From positions 1-41,627 of the forward strand of contig JAGQZQ010000020.1 in the NCBI GenBank assembly GCA_020435415.1: a DNA stretch of 41,627 bases, read 5' to 3'. Shown one piece after another: positions 33,463-41,627 of the stretch (positions are counted from its first letter, which is position 1; every line of letters starts with the position of its first letter). Both the position numbers and the translations under genes were made by a program. Source of the DNA: Flavobacteriales bacterium. Lineage in GTDB: Bacteria; Bacteroidota; Bacteroidia; JACJYZ01. The notes beneath the pieces were generated by a model. It saw nothing but the letters and a program-made list of their open reading frames with translations, searched no databases and was not told where the DNA came from.

Positions 33463-35718
33463 CTAATTACCTGCAGCGCCTTTCAACAGGTTGCCCAGGG
33501 CATTGTCATACTTCTCACGAATGGCATCAACCGAACCGTATGATTCACCGTCGATCAACAGAGCTTTGCCTGTTACTACACCCAGTTTCCTGAAGTTTAG
33601 TCCGGCTTCTTTCCAGTGATCCGTTGCTTTTTGCTCCTGACCTGGGTCTATGCTAACCACTGCCCGGCTTTGTGCTTCACCGAAGAGGCAGGCATCCTTA
33701 CGAATGGCGTCGTTGGTGCTGATCTCCGCTCCAAGGCCGTTTACCATGGCGCATTCTGCCAGCGTAACATACAGTCCACCATCCGAGCAATCGTGGGCAG
33801 ACCTGATGTGCCCTTTCCGAATACTGCTGATCAGGGTTTGCTGAAGCAGGTATTCTTCATCCAGGTTGAAATAGGGGGTGGGAGATAGCTTTACTTTATG
33901 CCAGGAGTACAAATATTCCGATGAGTTGATGTCGTTCTTTTCATGACCAAGCAGGTAAATGACATCCCCCTCATTCTGGAATCCCATAGGGGTTTGATGT
34001 GCTTTGCTTTTCACAATGCCCAGCATGCCAATGGTGGGTGTGGGGAACACGGGCTCCACCTTTCCCTGGATGTTGGACTGATTATAGAAGCTGACATTCC
34101 CGCCGGTCACCGGTGTCTGGAATTTCAAACAGGCTTTGCCCATGCCCTTGATCGCATGGACAAATTGCCAGTATACTTCCGGAACATATGGATTGCCAAA
34201 GTTCAGGCAGTTGGTGATGGCACTGGGTTCTCCTCCGGAGCATACGATGTTTCTGGCGGCCTCTGCCACCGCAATGGCACATCCTTCTTCGGGATCGGCG
34301 TGTACATAACGACTGTTGCAGTCCACCGTCAGGGCCAGGGCTTTATCTTTTCCTTTGATGTTTACGATAGCCGCATCTGATGGATGGTTGGTGCTCATGT
34401 TCACGGTACCCACCATGCTGTCGTATTGCTTATACACCCACTTCCTGGAAGCGATATTCGGATGGGAGATGAGGGAATCCGCAACAGATTTAAGATCTGA
34501 AGGTGTTTCTATCTGTGAGATATTGAATTTCTTTGTTTCGCTGTAGTAAGCCGGCTCTTTGTATTCACGTTCATAGACGGGTGCGCCGCCGCCGAGTACC
34601 AGGTCATGAGCAGGCACGTCCGCCACCAGTTCGCCTTCCATATAATATTGCAGACGACCACCCTCGGTGACTTCTCCGATCTGTGTACAGTTCAGATCCC
34701 ATTTATCGAACACAGCCTGTACATCAGCTTCACGGCCCTTCTTTACAACGATCAGCATACGTTCCTGGGATTCGGAAAGCAGAATCTCAAACGGCTTCAT
34801 GTGGTCTTGTCGCGTAGGTACTTTGTCGAGATAGATGACCATGCCGTGCTCTCCTTTGGCAGACATTTCTGAAGTAGAGCATGTGATGCCGGCGGCACCC
34901 ATGTCCTGCATACCTACAACAGCACCGGTTTGGATCACTTCCATACTGGCCTCCAGCAGTAACTTTTCCTGGAAGGGGTCACCTACCTGTACAGCGGGAA
35001 TTTTCTCAGTGGATGCTTCGGTAATATCCTCGGAAGCGAATGTGGCACCATGGATACCATCCTTTCCTGTGGCGGAACCTACAATGAAAACCGGGTTGCC
35101 CACGCCCTCCGATGTTGCCGAAACCGTTTCATTGACATTGACGATTCCTGCAGACATGGCATTAACCAGCGGGTTGGTATTGTAACATTCATCAAAATAA
35201 ACCTCTCCGCCAACGGTAGGGATACCGAAAGAGTTGCCGTAGTCACCGATGCCTTTCACCACACCTTTCACCAACCATTTTGTGCGGTCCAGTTCGGGGT
35301 TACCGAAGCGCAATGAGTTCAGTTGTGCAATGGGGCGTGCACCCATCGTAAAGATATCCCGGTTGATGCCACCCACGCCGGTTGCCGCTCCCTGGTATGG
35401 TTCGATGGCGGAAGGGTGGTTATGGGATTCGATCTTGAAGGCACATGCTTGTCCGTCTCCGATATCAACAAGTCCCGCATTTTCCTCACCGGCTTCCGCA
35501 AGCATATGCGGTCCTTTTTTCGGCAGGGTCTTCAACCAGGTGATGGAATTCTTATACGAACAGTGTTCTGACCACATCACGGAAAATATGCTCAATTCGG
35601 TAAAATTCGGACTGCGGCCCAGGATTTCACAGATGCGATCATATTCTTCGGGCAGGAGGCCAAGTTTTTTGGCAATCTCCAGGTTTGCTTCCGTCTGCTG
35701 TTCGGTGGTGTGTTCCAT
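33463..35718 (-). CDS. purL: phosphoribosylformylglycinamidine synthase subunit PurL
   Basis: 751 residues from ATG 35718 ([20 protein letters not shown]); the frame extends seven codons upstream. The length fits the small PurL that works with separate PurQ and PurS, as no glutaminase domain is present. It converts FGAR to FGAM with ATP in purine synthesis. Motifs include [65 protein letters not shown] and, in the second half, [18 protein letters not shown]. The stop codon directly abuts the end of the convergent OmpA-like gene. A TATCTTTG box lies just upstream of the start. Confidence 0.97.
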   Translation of the reverse strand: MEHTTEQQTEANLEIAKKLGLLPEEYDRICEILGRSPNFTELSIFSVMWSEHCSYKNSITWLKTLPKKGPHMLAEAGEENAGLVDIGDGQACAFKIESHNHPSAIEPYQGAATGVGGINRDIFTMGARPIAQLNSLRFGNPELDRTKWLVKGVVKGIGDYGNSFGIPTVGGEVYFDECYNTNPLVNAMSAGIVNVNETVSATSEGVGNPVFIVGSATGKDGIHGATFASEDITEASTEKIPAVQVGDPFQEKLLLEASMEVIQTGAVVGMQDMGAAGITCSTSEMSAKGEHGMVIYLDKVPTRQDHMKPFEILLSESQERMLIVVKKGREADVQAVFDKWDLNCTQIGEVTEGGRLQYYMEGELVADVPAHDLVLGGGAPVYEREYKEPAYYSETKKFNISQIETPSDLKSVADSLISHPNIASRKWVYKQYDSMVGTVNMSTNHPSDAAIVNIKGKDKALALTVDCNSRYVHADPEEGCAIAVAEAARNIVCSGGEPSAITNCLNFGNPYVPEVYWQFVHAIKGMGKACLKFQTPVTGGNVSFYNQSNIQGKVEPVFPTPTIGMLGIVKSKAHQTPMGFQNEGDVIYLLGHEKNDINSSEYLYSWHKVKLSPTPYFNLDEEYLLQQTLISSIRKGHIRSAHDCSDGGLYVTLAECAMVNGLGAEISTNDAIRKDACLFGEAQSRAVVSIDPGQEQKATDHWKEAGLNFRKLGVVTGKALLIDGESYGSVDAIREKYDNALGNLLKGAAGN

Positions 35719-35736
35719 ATCTGTTTGAATGAAGCG

Positions 35737-35744
35737 CAAAGATA
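35737..35744 (-). promoter_or_regulatory. -7 box of purL
   Basis: On the minus strand TATCTTTG, a perfect TAnnTTTG match, lies 18 bases upstream of the purL ATG. Confidence 0.6.
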
Positions 35745-35748
35745 GAGA

Positions 35749-35793
35749 AAGTTTGAGGTTTGGGGTTTAAAGTTTGAGGTTTAAAGTTTGAGG
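35749..35793. repeat. GTTTGAGG/GTTTAAA tandem repeat
   Basis: Alternating GTTTGAGG, GTTTGGG and GTTTAAA units fill 45 bases directly upstream of the purL promoter box. The same words occur at 24104-24120 and 24271-24284, so this is a dispersed short repeat. The remaining bases to 35995 show nothing else that I can support. Confidence 0.7.
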
Positions 35794-35995
35794 CTGTATG
35801 TCGTTAGCTTCGGGGCAACCGATGACTTATCCGGGAGTTGATTAATGTCTATTGTCTTCCGTCCAACATCTACCCTCTGCCTCCCGGTGTACGGACCAGC
35901 GTGTGAGCCATGCGAATCAACTTAATCTGTATTACAGGATATTTTCTAATTTGCAAAGACCGAAACGCGGAGACACTAATTCGAATGGACCACAA

Positions 35996-37588
35996 ATGAA
36001 CCGCATCTCTTGCTTCGCCTGCACCCATTGGCCCTTTGTCGTGGGTCTGTTGGCCGGTTTTTATTTTTTGGGACTTCCGGTTACAGGGAGGGACTTTGCC
36101 TATTTTCCGGGAGACTTTGGCGATGCACGTTTCAACATGTACCTGGTTGAACATGCGACACTTTTTTTTCGCGGCTGGGTCAAAGATTATTGGGATGCGC
36201 CATTTATGTATCCTGAGCCGCACGTTATCGCCTATGCCGACAATCTTTTGGGTGCCTCTCCTTTTTATGGTCTCTTCAGAATGTTGGGGCTGGATCGGCA
36301 TACATCTTTTCAGTGTTGGTTTCATTTATTATCGGCACTGAATTTTACCGCATGTTACCTCTTCCTGTTCTATTGGACCCGTAATGCAAAGGCAGCGGTG
36401 TTGGGTGCATTGGTGTTTGCCTACTCCATTGCGCTACAATCTCAAATGAGCCACATCCAGACTTTCTCCCGGTTCCCCATTCCATTAGCCTTTTGGATGT
36501 CTATGCTCTTTATGAGAAGATATCAGCCCGTCTATTTTGCATTGGCACTTGGGTTTGTAGTTTATGAGTTTTATTGTGGCATGTATCTGGGCTTGCTATT
36601 GATCATTCCCATGACGATTTTATACCTGTGGATGATTATCAAATACCGACGTGTTCTGCTGGAAAAAGCGCACAGTAAAAATTGGATGAAGCAGATGGTA
36701 TTGGCTTTGCTCATCAATGTGTTGATGCTGTATCCGCTTCTAAATATTTATGCCAGACAGATGGATTTAGCCAGTTTGCCTTCACATGAAACAATCCTTA
36801 GCACGGTTCCAACGATCACATCGCATTTCTTTGCCCATTCAGGCAGTATATGGAAAGTGCTTACCGAATTCGGTGTTGATCGGGAAGAAGCATGGTGGCA
36901 CCATCAGATATTTGCCGGCGGTATTGCCACTATGTGCATTTTGGTAATGATAATAGTGGTCCTTGTAAGAAAATGGCGCTGCACCTGGCTAACTGACGAT
37001 GCCAATGATCCGCTATTGCTAATGGTGTTCGGGTCAGGAATTCTGATGATGGTGTTATTTGTTAAAATAAGGTCGGCTTCCCTTTACATGTACCTGTCAC
37101 GTCTGGATGGATTTGCCTCTATAAGACAGGTGGCAAGGATCATCAATGTTGAGCTTTTGTTTTTTGCCATCGCAACCTCCTTTGTACTGCGGCCTTTGTT
37201 TCGCAGATATTCAAAATGGTCCGGGCTGATTTTTATCGGATGCTTGGGACTGCTGGTCTTAGACAACAGTTACCGGTCTGAACAGTCGTACCGCCAATCC
37301 AAGATAAAATCTCAGGAAGCCATAGCTTATGTAGAACAAAAACTAAAAGATTTACCGCCCGGAGCGCTGTTCTCATATGAGCCGACTGATACAGGTACAG
37401 TTAAGGTTTTTTACCATATTGATGCCATGCTGGCTGCCCAAACATATGGTTTGAAAACAGTTAACGGCTACTCCGGTTATTTCCCATACGGTTATGGCGA
37501 TTATTGGAAAAATATGAATGAGGAATCCCGCAAATATTGGTTTTACGTTAAGGAATTCGCACCAAATAAGATCTACATTCTGAAGTAG
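35996..37588 (+). CDS. polytopic membrane protein, GT-C glycosyltransferase-like
   Basis: 530 residues from ATG 35996; the frame extends 48 codons upstream but without membrane-protein character. A first membrane helix (about 9-27) is followed by a periplasmic loop with GDFGDARFNMYLVEH, reminiscent of the acidic loop of GT-C glycosyltransferases, then some ten further hydrophobic segments to residue ~440 and a ~95-residue soluble tail with an aromatic-rich end (VNGYSGYFPYGYGDYW). GT-C enzymes use lipid-linked sugars at the outer face of the inner membrane. No characterised homologue is recognised, and the activity is inference from topology and loop pattern. A second polytopic gene follows after 43 bases. 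Confidence 0.72.
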   Translation: MNRISCFACTHWPFVVGLLAGFYFLGLPVTGRDFAYFPGDFGDARFNMYLVEHATLFFRGWVKDYWDAPFMYPEPHVIAYADNLLGASPFYGLFRMLGLDRHTSFQCWFHLLSALNFTACYLFLFYWTRNAKAAVLGALVFAYSIALQSQMSHIQTFSRFPIPLAFWMSMLFMRRYQPVYFALALGFVVYEFYCGMYLGLLLIIPMTILYLWMIIKYRRVLLEKAHSKNWMKQMVLALLINVLMLYPLLNIYARQMDLASLPSHETILSTVPTITSHFFAHSGSIWKVLTEFGVDREEAWWHHQIFAGGIATMCILVMIIVVLVRKWRCTWLTDDANDPLLLMVFGSGILMMVLFVKIRSASLYMYLSRLDGFASIRQVARIINVELLFFAIATSFVLRPLFRRYSKWSGLIFIGCLGLLVLDNSYRSEQSYRQSKIKSQEAIAYVEQKLKDLPPGALFSYEPTDTGTVKVFYHIDAMLAAQTYGLKTVNGYSGYFPYGYGDYWKNMNEESRKYWFYVKEFAPNKIYILK

Positions 37589-37631
37589 AACCCGCCTTCC
37601 TCGTCATCTATTCTTTCTATACCTTTAGCAC

Positions 37632-38936
37632 ATGGGCATTGTCCTCACCATAACATGGCTTTTTGCACTGACATGGCTGTTACCACGAATACCATTGTTT
37701 CGCGACAGCGGCTTGACACCGCGCATATGGCAGGGGTTGTTTTTGCTGAAGGTATGTGCCGGTATAGCGTTGTGGGCCCTATACACCTGGTACTACACCG
37801 ACCGATGTACCAGTGACATATTTCGGTATTTCGATGATGCCCTGGTGGTCTTTCAAGCCATACCCGATCATCCCCTTCATTATTTGAAGATCATCACGGG
37901 AATCGGAAATGACGGGCCGGTGTTTGACATCTACTACAACACCATGAATAACTGGTACAAGGATTTCAACCACAATTTATATAACGACAACCGCACCATG
38001 ATCCGGTTGAATGCCCTGATGATGCTGGTGTCACAAGGACATTATCACGTGCACAATGTGCTGATGAATTTTATGACCCTTTCCGGGCTTGCCGCCTTGT
38101 TCGCTTCATTTAAATCCTTTTTTGCGGGGAGGGAGAAACTTCTCGCAGGTGTGCTGGTATTGATACCTTCCGTGCTGTTCTGGTCGTCGGGTGTGTTAAA
38201 GGAAGGCCTGGTCATGTTTGCCATGGGCTTTCTTTTTTATGGTCTGCATTCTTATCGCGCAGGTAAGCGTCCTGTAGCAAGTGTTCTCACCATACTGGTC
38301 ATGTTGGGCTTGATGGTGATCACCAAGGTCTATGTGTTGATCGCATTGTTGCCAGGTTTGATTTCTTATGCCATTTGCCTGTGGTTGCCGCGTGTCCGGA
38401 CCGGATGGGTTTACCTGATGGTGCATGTGGTCATGATCAGTGTGATGGCCAACATGGGGAGATGGTCTGACAACTATAATCTTATTGCCACCATCCATGG
38501 CAAGCAAAAGGATTTTATTCAGATGCTGGAATACTGGGATGCGGGAAGTGCCATCTCTGCAGAAGAATTGGAGCCCTCATTTACCGGCCTCCTGAAGGCG
38601 GCTCCCGCTGCTTTGTTCACGACCCTTTTTCGTCCTTTTCCATGGAGTGCGGATGGGGCATTGACCCTCCTGGCTGCAATGGAAAATATTCTGTTGTTAC
38701 TGATCATCCTATATGCCTGCCGGTATGCCACATGGCCTGGTCGCGAGGGTTGGAATATGCTGTTGCTATGCTTGTCTTTCTCTCTGATATTCTTCACGGT
38801 TATAGGTTTGACCACGCCGGTGATCGGGGCGTTGGTGCGATATAAAATTCCTGCCCTCCCCTTTTGGGTGATGATATTTTTACTTATCATTGATCAGCGG
38901 AAAATAGTGGCAAAGTTCCGCAAATCTGTTTCTTAA
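37632..38936 (+). CDS. polytopic membrane protein of unknown function
   Basis: 434 residues. A first helix (MGIVLTITWLFALTWLL) and about ten further hydrophobic stretches make up most of the chain. The loop after the second helix has TSDIFRYFDDALVVF, and WSSGVLKEGLVMFAMGFLFY in the middle is strongly conserved-looking. The pattern is like Bacteroidota membrane proteins annotated as hypothetical or as polysaccharide polymerase/GT-C-like. A TACCTTTA sequence ends 4 bases before the ATG and could be a weak promoter box. Being next to another polytopic protein suggests a shared envelope-glycan role, which is inference. Confidence 0.7.
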   Translation: MGIVLTITWLFALTWLLPRIPLFRDSGLTPRIWQGLFLLKVCAGIALWALYTWYYTDRCTSDIFRYFDDALVVFQAIPDHPLHYLKIITGIGNDGPVFDIYYNTMNNWYKDFNHNLYNDNRTMIRLNALMMLVSQGHYHVHNVLMNFMTLSGLAALFASFKSFFAGREKLLAGVLVLIPSVLFWSSGVLKEGLVMFAMGFLFYGLHSYRAGKRPVASVLTILVMLGLMVITKVYVLIALLPGLISYAICLWLPRVRTGWVYLMVHVVMISVMANMGRWSDNYNLIATIHGKQKDFIQMLEYWDAGSAISAEELEPSFTGLLKAAPAALFTTLFRPFPWSADGALTLLAAMENILLLLIILYACRYATWPGREGWNMLLLCLSFSLIFFTVIGLTTPVIGALVRYKIPALPFWVMIFLLIIDQRKIVAKFRKSVS

Positions 38937-38949
38937 ATCGATTTTAATT

Positions 38950-39708
38950 ATGACCAGGATCGCTCTGATAACCGGTGCGACGTCAGGCATCGGTATGGGT
39001 GCTGCGCATTGCTTTGCAAAAAACGGATACAACCTCATCATCACCGGGCGCAGGGAGGATCGGCTGCGCACGCTCTGCGATGACCTTGAGAAGGCATATG
39101 ATTTGAAAGTACTCCCCCTCACTTTTGATGTTCGCGATCAAAAGGAGGTGGAAAACGCCATCAGCAGTTTACCGGATATATGGCGCAACATAGATGTGCT
39201 TGTGAACAACGCCGGACTTGCAGTAGGACTGAATACCATTCAGGAAGGGGTGGTGGATGACTGGGAGCGGATGATTGATACCAACATCAAAGGATTGCTT
39301 TACGTTTCCCGGAACGTACTGCCATTGATGATAGAAAATGGCAAAGGACACGTGATCAATATTGGTTCCATCGCTGGCAAGGAAGTCTACCCCAATGGCA
39401 ACGTATACTGCGGCACAAAACATGCCGTCGATGCTATCAGTCAGGGCATGCGCATCGATACGGTGAAGCATGGCATTCGCGTGACTGCCATTCATCCCGG
39501 AGCTGTGGAGACGGAGTTCTCCGTGGTCCGGTTCAAAGGGGATCAGGCCAAAGCAGATCAGGTTTATAATGGTTTCAAGCCCTTGACAGCAGAAGATGTT
39601 GCCGAAAGCATTTATTACGTAACCACGCTGCCTCCGCACGCAAATATCAACGACCTGATCCTCATGCCTACCGCTCAGGCCAACGCTGTAACCATCCATC
39701 GTACATAG
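38950..39708 (+). CDS. SDR family oxidoreductase, YdfG-like
   Basis: 252 residues, classical short-chain dehydrogenase. The cofactor site is TGATSGIGMGAA, with TGRREDRL after the second strand (the Arg-Arg suggests NADP). NNAG follows in DVLVNNAGLAVGL, and the catalytic Ser-Tyr-Lys is in NIGSIAGKEVYPNGNVYCGT plus K (YxxxK pattern). The C-terminal ending NINDLILMPTAQAN closely follows YdfG/3-hydroxy acid dehydrogenases, which oxidise serine or 3-hydroxy acids. The amidohydrolase gene starts 7 bases after the stop, so co-transcription is likely; a metabolic link is not evident. Confidence 0.92.
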   Translation: MTRIALITGATSGIGMGAAHCFAKNGYNLIITGRREDRLRTLCDDLEKAYDLKVLPLTFDVRDQKEVENAISSLPDIWRNIDVLVNNAGLAVGLNTIQEGVVDDWERMIDTNIKGLLYVSRNVLPLMIENGKGHVINIGSIAGKEVYPNGNVYCGTKHAVDAISQGMRIDTVKHGIRVTAIHPGAVETEFSVVRFKGDQAKADQVYNGFKPLTAEDVAESIYYVTTLPPHANINDLILMPTAQANAVTIHRT

Positions 39709-39715
39709 ATCGCCT

Positions 39716-41302
39716 GTGAACATTCATCCTCATAAAACCCGCGCCGACCCGCTGGTATACCATGCCGTAATCTATACGGTGGATCAGCGCTTTTCTAAGG
39801 CCGGGGCCATGGTTGTGAAGGATGGACATGTGGTGTTTACTGGAGTTGAAGACGAGGCACGCCGATTGTTCGAATGCCAGGATGAACTGGATGTCGGAGG
39901 CCGGCCGGTCTATCCGGGCTTTATAGATCCACATTGTCATTTTCTTCCCTATGGACTTCAACTTGATCAGGTAGACCTCACCGGCGCCGATGCGATGGAG
40001 ACCTGTGTTCAACGGTTGCGGGAACAAGCCAATGGCCAGCCGTGGATATTAGGCCACGGCTGGGATCACCAGAAGTGGAGCCATCCGGTGTTGCCGCATA
40101 AGCGCATGCTTGATGCGCATTTTCCTAATCGTCCCGTACTGATGATGCGCATCGACAGGCATTGTGCTGTGGTGAATTCCGCCGCACTTCAGCTTGCCGG
40201 AATTTCCAGAGACACCGTTATTGAAGGCGGTGTGGTGGATGTTGCCGATGGTGATACCACCGGAATTTTATTGGATGCGGCAATAGACAGGGTGCTGGAT
40301 GCCAAGCCGGAAAATACACCAGGTGATCATGCAAGTGCGTTGCTGCGGGCACAAGCACAAACCCATGCGGTGGGACTGACCTCCGTGGGTGATGCACTCA
40401 CCCACCTGGACGAGTTGTTGCTGGTGGATGAGCTTCAACGGGAAGGTAAACTGAAAACGAACTTTTATGCCATGGTCGTACCTGACCGTGAAAGCCGGGA
40501 GTATTTCAAAAGAAAAGGACCCTGGACGACAGACCTGCTGACCGCCACATCCTTTAAATATTTTACAGACGGTGCGCTCGGTTCCGGTGGTGCCGCCATG
40601 CTGGAAGACTACTGCGATGCCCCCGGACAGCGTGGCCAGCTTATTCATACGACCGATGCACTCCTCAAAGAAGCGCAACTGAACCTTGAAGGTGGCTTTC
40701 AAATGAACACCCATGCCATCGGTGATGCGGCCAATCGTCAGGTGTTGGACGTGTACCAACAGATCCTGAAATCAACCAACAAAAGGCGGTGGCGCATCGA
40801 ACATGCACAAGTATTACATCCGGATGATTTGCCCCGGTTCGCTGCATTGTCGGTGATCCCGTCCGTGCAAACCACCCATGCCACTTCGGATATGGGATGG
40901 GTAGAAAATAAACTTGGCACCGGGCGACTGGAATGCGCCTACGCCTACAAACGACTGTTGGATACCTGCGGCCTGATCGCCAATGGAAGCGATTTTCCTG
41001 TGGAAGACATCAATCCATTGCTGGGTTTTTATGCCGGTGTTTCAAGAAAAGATGTGAACGGATGGCCGGCGGATGGATTTCTGGCTCACGATGCCATTTC
41101 CCGCGAAGAGGCACTGCGGGCCATGACCTGCTGGGCTGCCTACGCCAATTTTAATGATGACCGCCTCGGAAGTCTGGAGGCCGGAAAGTGTGCAGACTTT
41201 GTGATTCTGGAAGAGGATATCATGACCGTACCTGAACTCCGGATACCATCGGTAAAGGTTCACACCACCTATGTGCGCGGAGAAAAGGTGTACGGAAAGT
41301 AG
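39716..41302 (+). CDS. YtcJ-type amidohydrolase, cytosolic
   Basis: 528 residues from GTG 39716, 7 bases after the SDR stop; no ATG gives a complete N-terminus. It has no signal peptide. Metal-site motifs of the amidohydrolase_3/YtcJ family are present: HCH (H73, H75) in GFIDPHCHFLPYG, GHGWDHQKW, the probable carboxylated Lys in FKYFTDGALGSGGA, NTHAIGD, RIEHAQVL and NGSDFPV. The family hydrolyses amide or related bonds, and the substrate is usually unknown. A second member with a lipoprotein signal follows 40 bases downstream. Confidence 0.92.
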   Translation: MNIHPHKTRADPLVYHAVIYTVDQRFSKAGAMVVKDGHVVFTGVEDEARRLFECQDELDVGGRPVYPGFIDPHCHFLPYGLQLDQVDLTGADAMETCVQRLREQANGQPWILGHGWDHQKWSHPVLPHKRMLDAHFPNRPVLMMRIDRHCAVVNSAALQLAGISRDTVIEGGVVDVADGDTTGILLDAAIDRVLDAKPENTPGDHASALLRAQAQTHAVGLTSVGDALTHLDELLLVDELQREGKLKTNFYAMVVPDRESREYFKRKGPWTTDLLTATSFKYFTDGALGSGGAAMLEDYCDAPGQRGQLIHTTDALLKEAQLNLEGGFQMNTHAIGDAANRQVLDVYQQILKSTNKRRWRIEHAQVLHPDDLPRFAALSVIPSVQTTHATSDMGWVENKLGTGRLECAYAYKRLLDTCGLIANGSDFPVEDINPLLGFYAGVSRKDVNGWPADGFLAHDAISREEALRAMTCWAAYANFNDDRLGSLEAGKCADFVILEEDIMTVPELRIPSVKVHTTYVRGEKVYGK

Positions 41303-41342
41303 CCGTATTTGATGTCATATTTAATTTAATCCTGATCAGATA

Positions 41343-41627
41343 ATGAAAAAACTAATGTCGTTTTCTTTGATGCTGCTCGTTCTGGCAGGGTGTAACAATC
41401 ATTCAGATGCACCGGGTGAGAGAACGATGGCGGATATGGTCATGTTCAATGGGAACATCTATACGGTAGACAAAGAACAACCCGTTGCATCTGCCGTAGC
41501 CATATATCAAGGGAAAATACTTTATGTTGGAGCGAATGACACCGCAAAGGCGTTCATAGGAGATAGTACCCGTGTGATCGATCTTCAGGGAAAAACCATG
41601 ACACCGGGTTTTATCGAAGGTCACGGT
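41343..41627 (+). CDS. YtcJ-type amidohydrolase lipoprotein (3' partial)
   Basis: An ATG at 41343 opens a frame that runs off the window; 95 residues are visible. The start is a lipoprotein signal: MKKLMSFSLMLLVLAGC with the lipobox Cys at residue 17. Then comes the amidohydrolase N-terminal beta-sandwich: MADMVMFNGNIYTVDKEQPV, AIYQGKILYVGAND, and the metal-site lead-in GKTMTPGFIEGHG. It is a paralogue of the preceding gene but exported and membrane-anchored, so the pair would act on both sides of the membrane. The catalytic part lies beyond the window. Confidence 0.88.
   Translation, partial: MKKLMSFSLMLLVLAGCNNHSDAPGERTMADMVMFNGNIYTVDKEQPVASAVAIYQGKILYVGANDTAKAFIGDSTRVIDLQGKTMTPGFIEGHG

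Noticed and set aside
35852-35995. N-terminal extension of the GT-C-like membrane protein
   Set aside because: The 48 extra residues are polar and low in coding character, and the ATG at 35996 directly precedes a normal membrane-protein start.

Overview
The window looks like chromosomal DNA of a Bacteroidota bacterium, probably a free-living or marine member near Flavobacteriales or related orders. The evidence is a PorV/PorQ-family outer-membrane protein behind a large secreted protein with a type IX secretion-like C-terminal domain; repeated -7 boxes of the Bacteroidota form TAnnTTTG (TATCTTTG upstream of tRNA-Leu, tig, hppA, lptG/F and purL; close variants upstream of etfB, pdhB and the flavin reductase); few recognisable Shine-Dalgarno sequences; and lineage-typical genes (DUF3127, GH3-family enzyme, K+-dependent membrane pyrophosphatase). 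Most of the window is core housekeeping sequence with compact operons. I see no prophage, insertion sequence, CRISPR array or large island.

Layout. 1-3.4 kb: 5'-truncated secreted protein, then a PorV-like protein and a strong terminator. 3.4-8.3 kb: greA, HIT protein, convergent ruvC, a flippase-like membrane protein overlapping a GT2 glycosyltransferase, and an orphan DppC-type permease. 8.4-11.2 kb: DUF3127 and flavin reductase on the minus strand, tRNA-Leu(UAG) with its promoter and terminator, a hicAB toxin-antitoxin operon with an operator-like palindrome, and a decayed small lipoprotein gene. 11.2-15.7 kb: YitT-family protein, then the proteostasis cluster tig-clpP-clpX. 15.7-19.9 kb, minus strand: a RelE-type toxin-antitoxin pair downstream of etfB-etfA-bifunctional nuclease-thyA-folA. 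20-24.6 kb: pyruvate dehydrogenase E1 beta, a membrane pyrophosphatase fused to a YceI domain, and a 620-base intergenic region with a tandemly duplicated structured repeat. 24.6-31.1 kb, minus strand: deoxynucleoside kinase, secreted propeller-like protein, GH3 enzyme, PolX with a degenerate polymerase site, and SppA. 31.3-41.6 kb: LptF/G permease, tandem-OmpA protein, purL (minus), two polytopic membrane proteins, an SDR oxidoreductase and two YtcJ-type amidohydrolases, the last cut by the window end.

How the genes fit together. tig, clpP and clpX act on nascent and damaged proteins, and ClpXP-type proteases are plausible degraders of the HicB and RelE-partner antitoxins nearby. thyA, folA, the deoxynucleoside kinase and purL supply nucleotides. 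EtfAB, PDH E1 and the ion-pumping pyrophosphatase serve carbon and energy metabolism. LptF/G, OmpA, SppA, the flippase/GT2 pair and the T9SS-associated proteins concern the envelope.

Most notable observations: the pyrophosphatase-YceI fusion, the PolX whose polymerase carboxylates are largely lost while its PHP nuclease site is intact, the duplicated structured repeat at 24.0-24.5 kb, TAGTAG-type repeats that begin at the stop codons of two genes, and a lipoprotein reading frame interrupted by in-frame stops. All calls were made by reading the sequence, without database searches.
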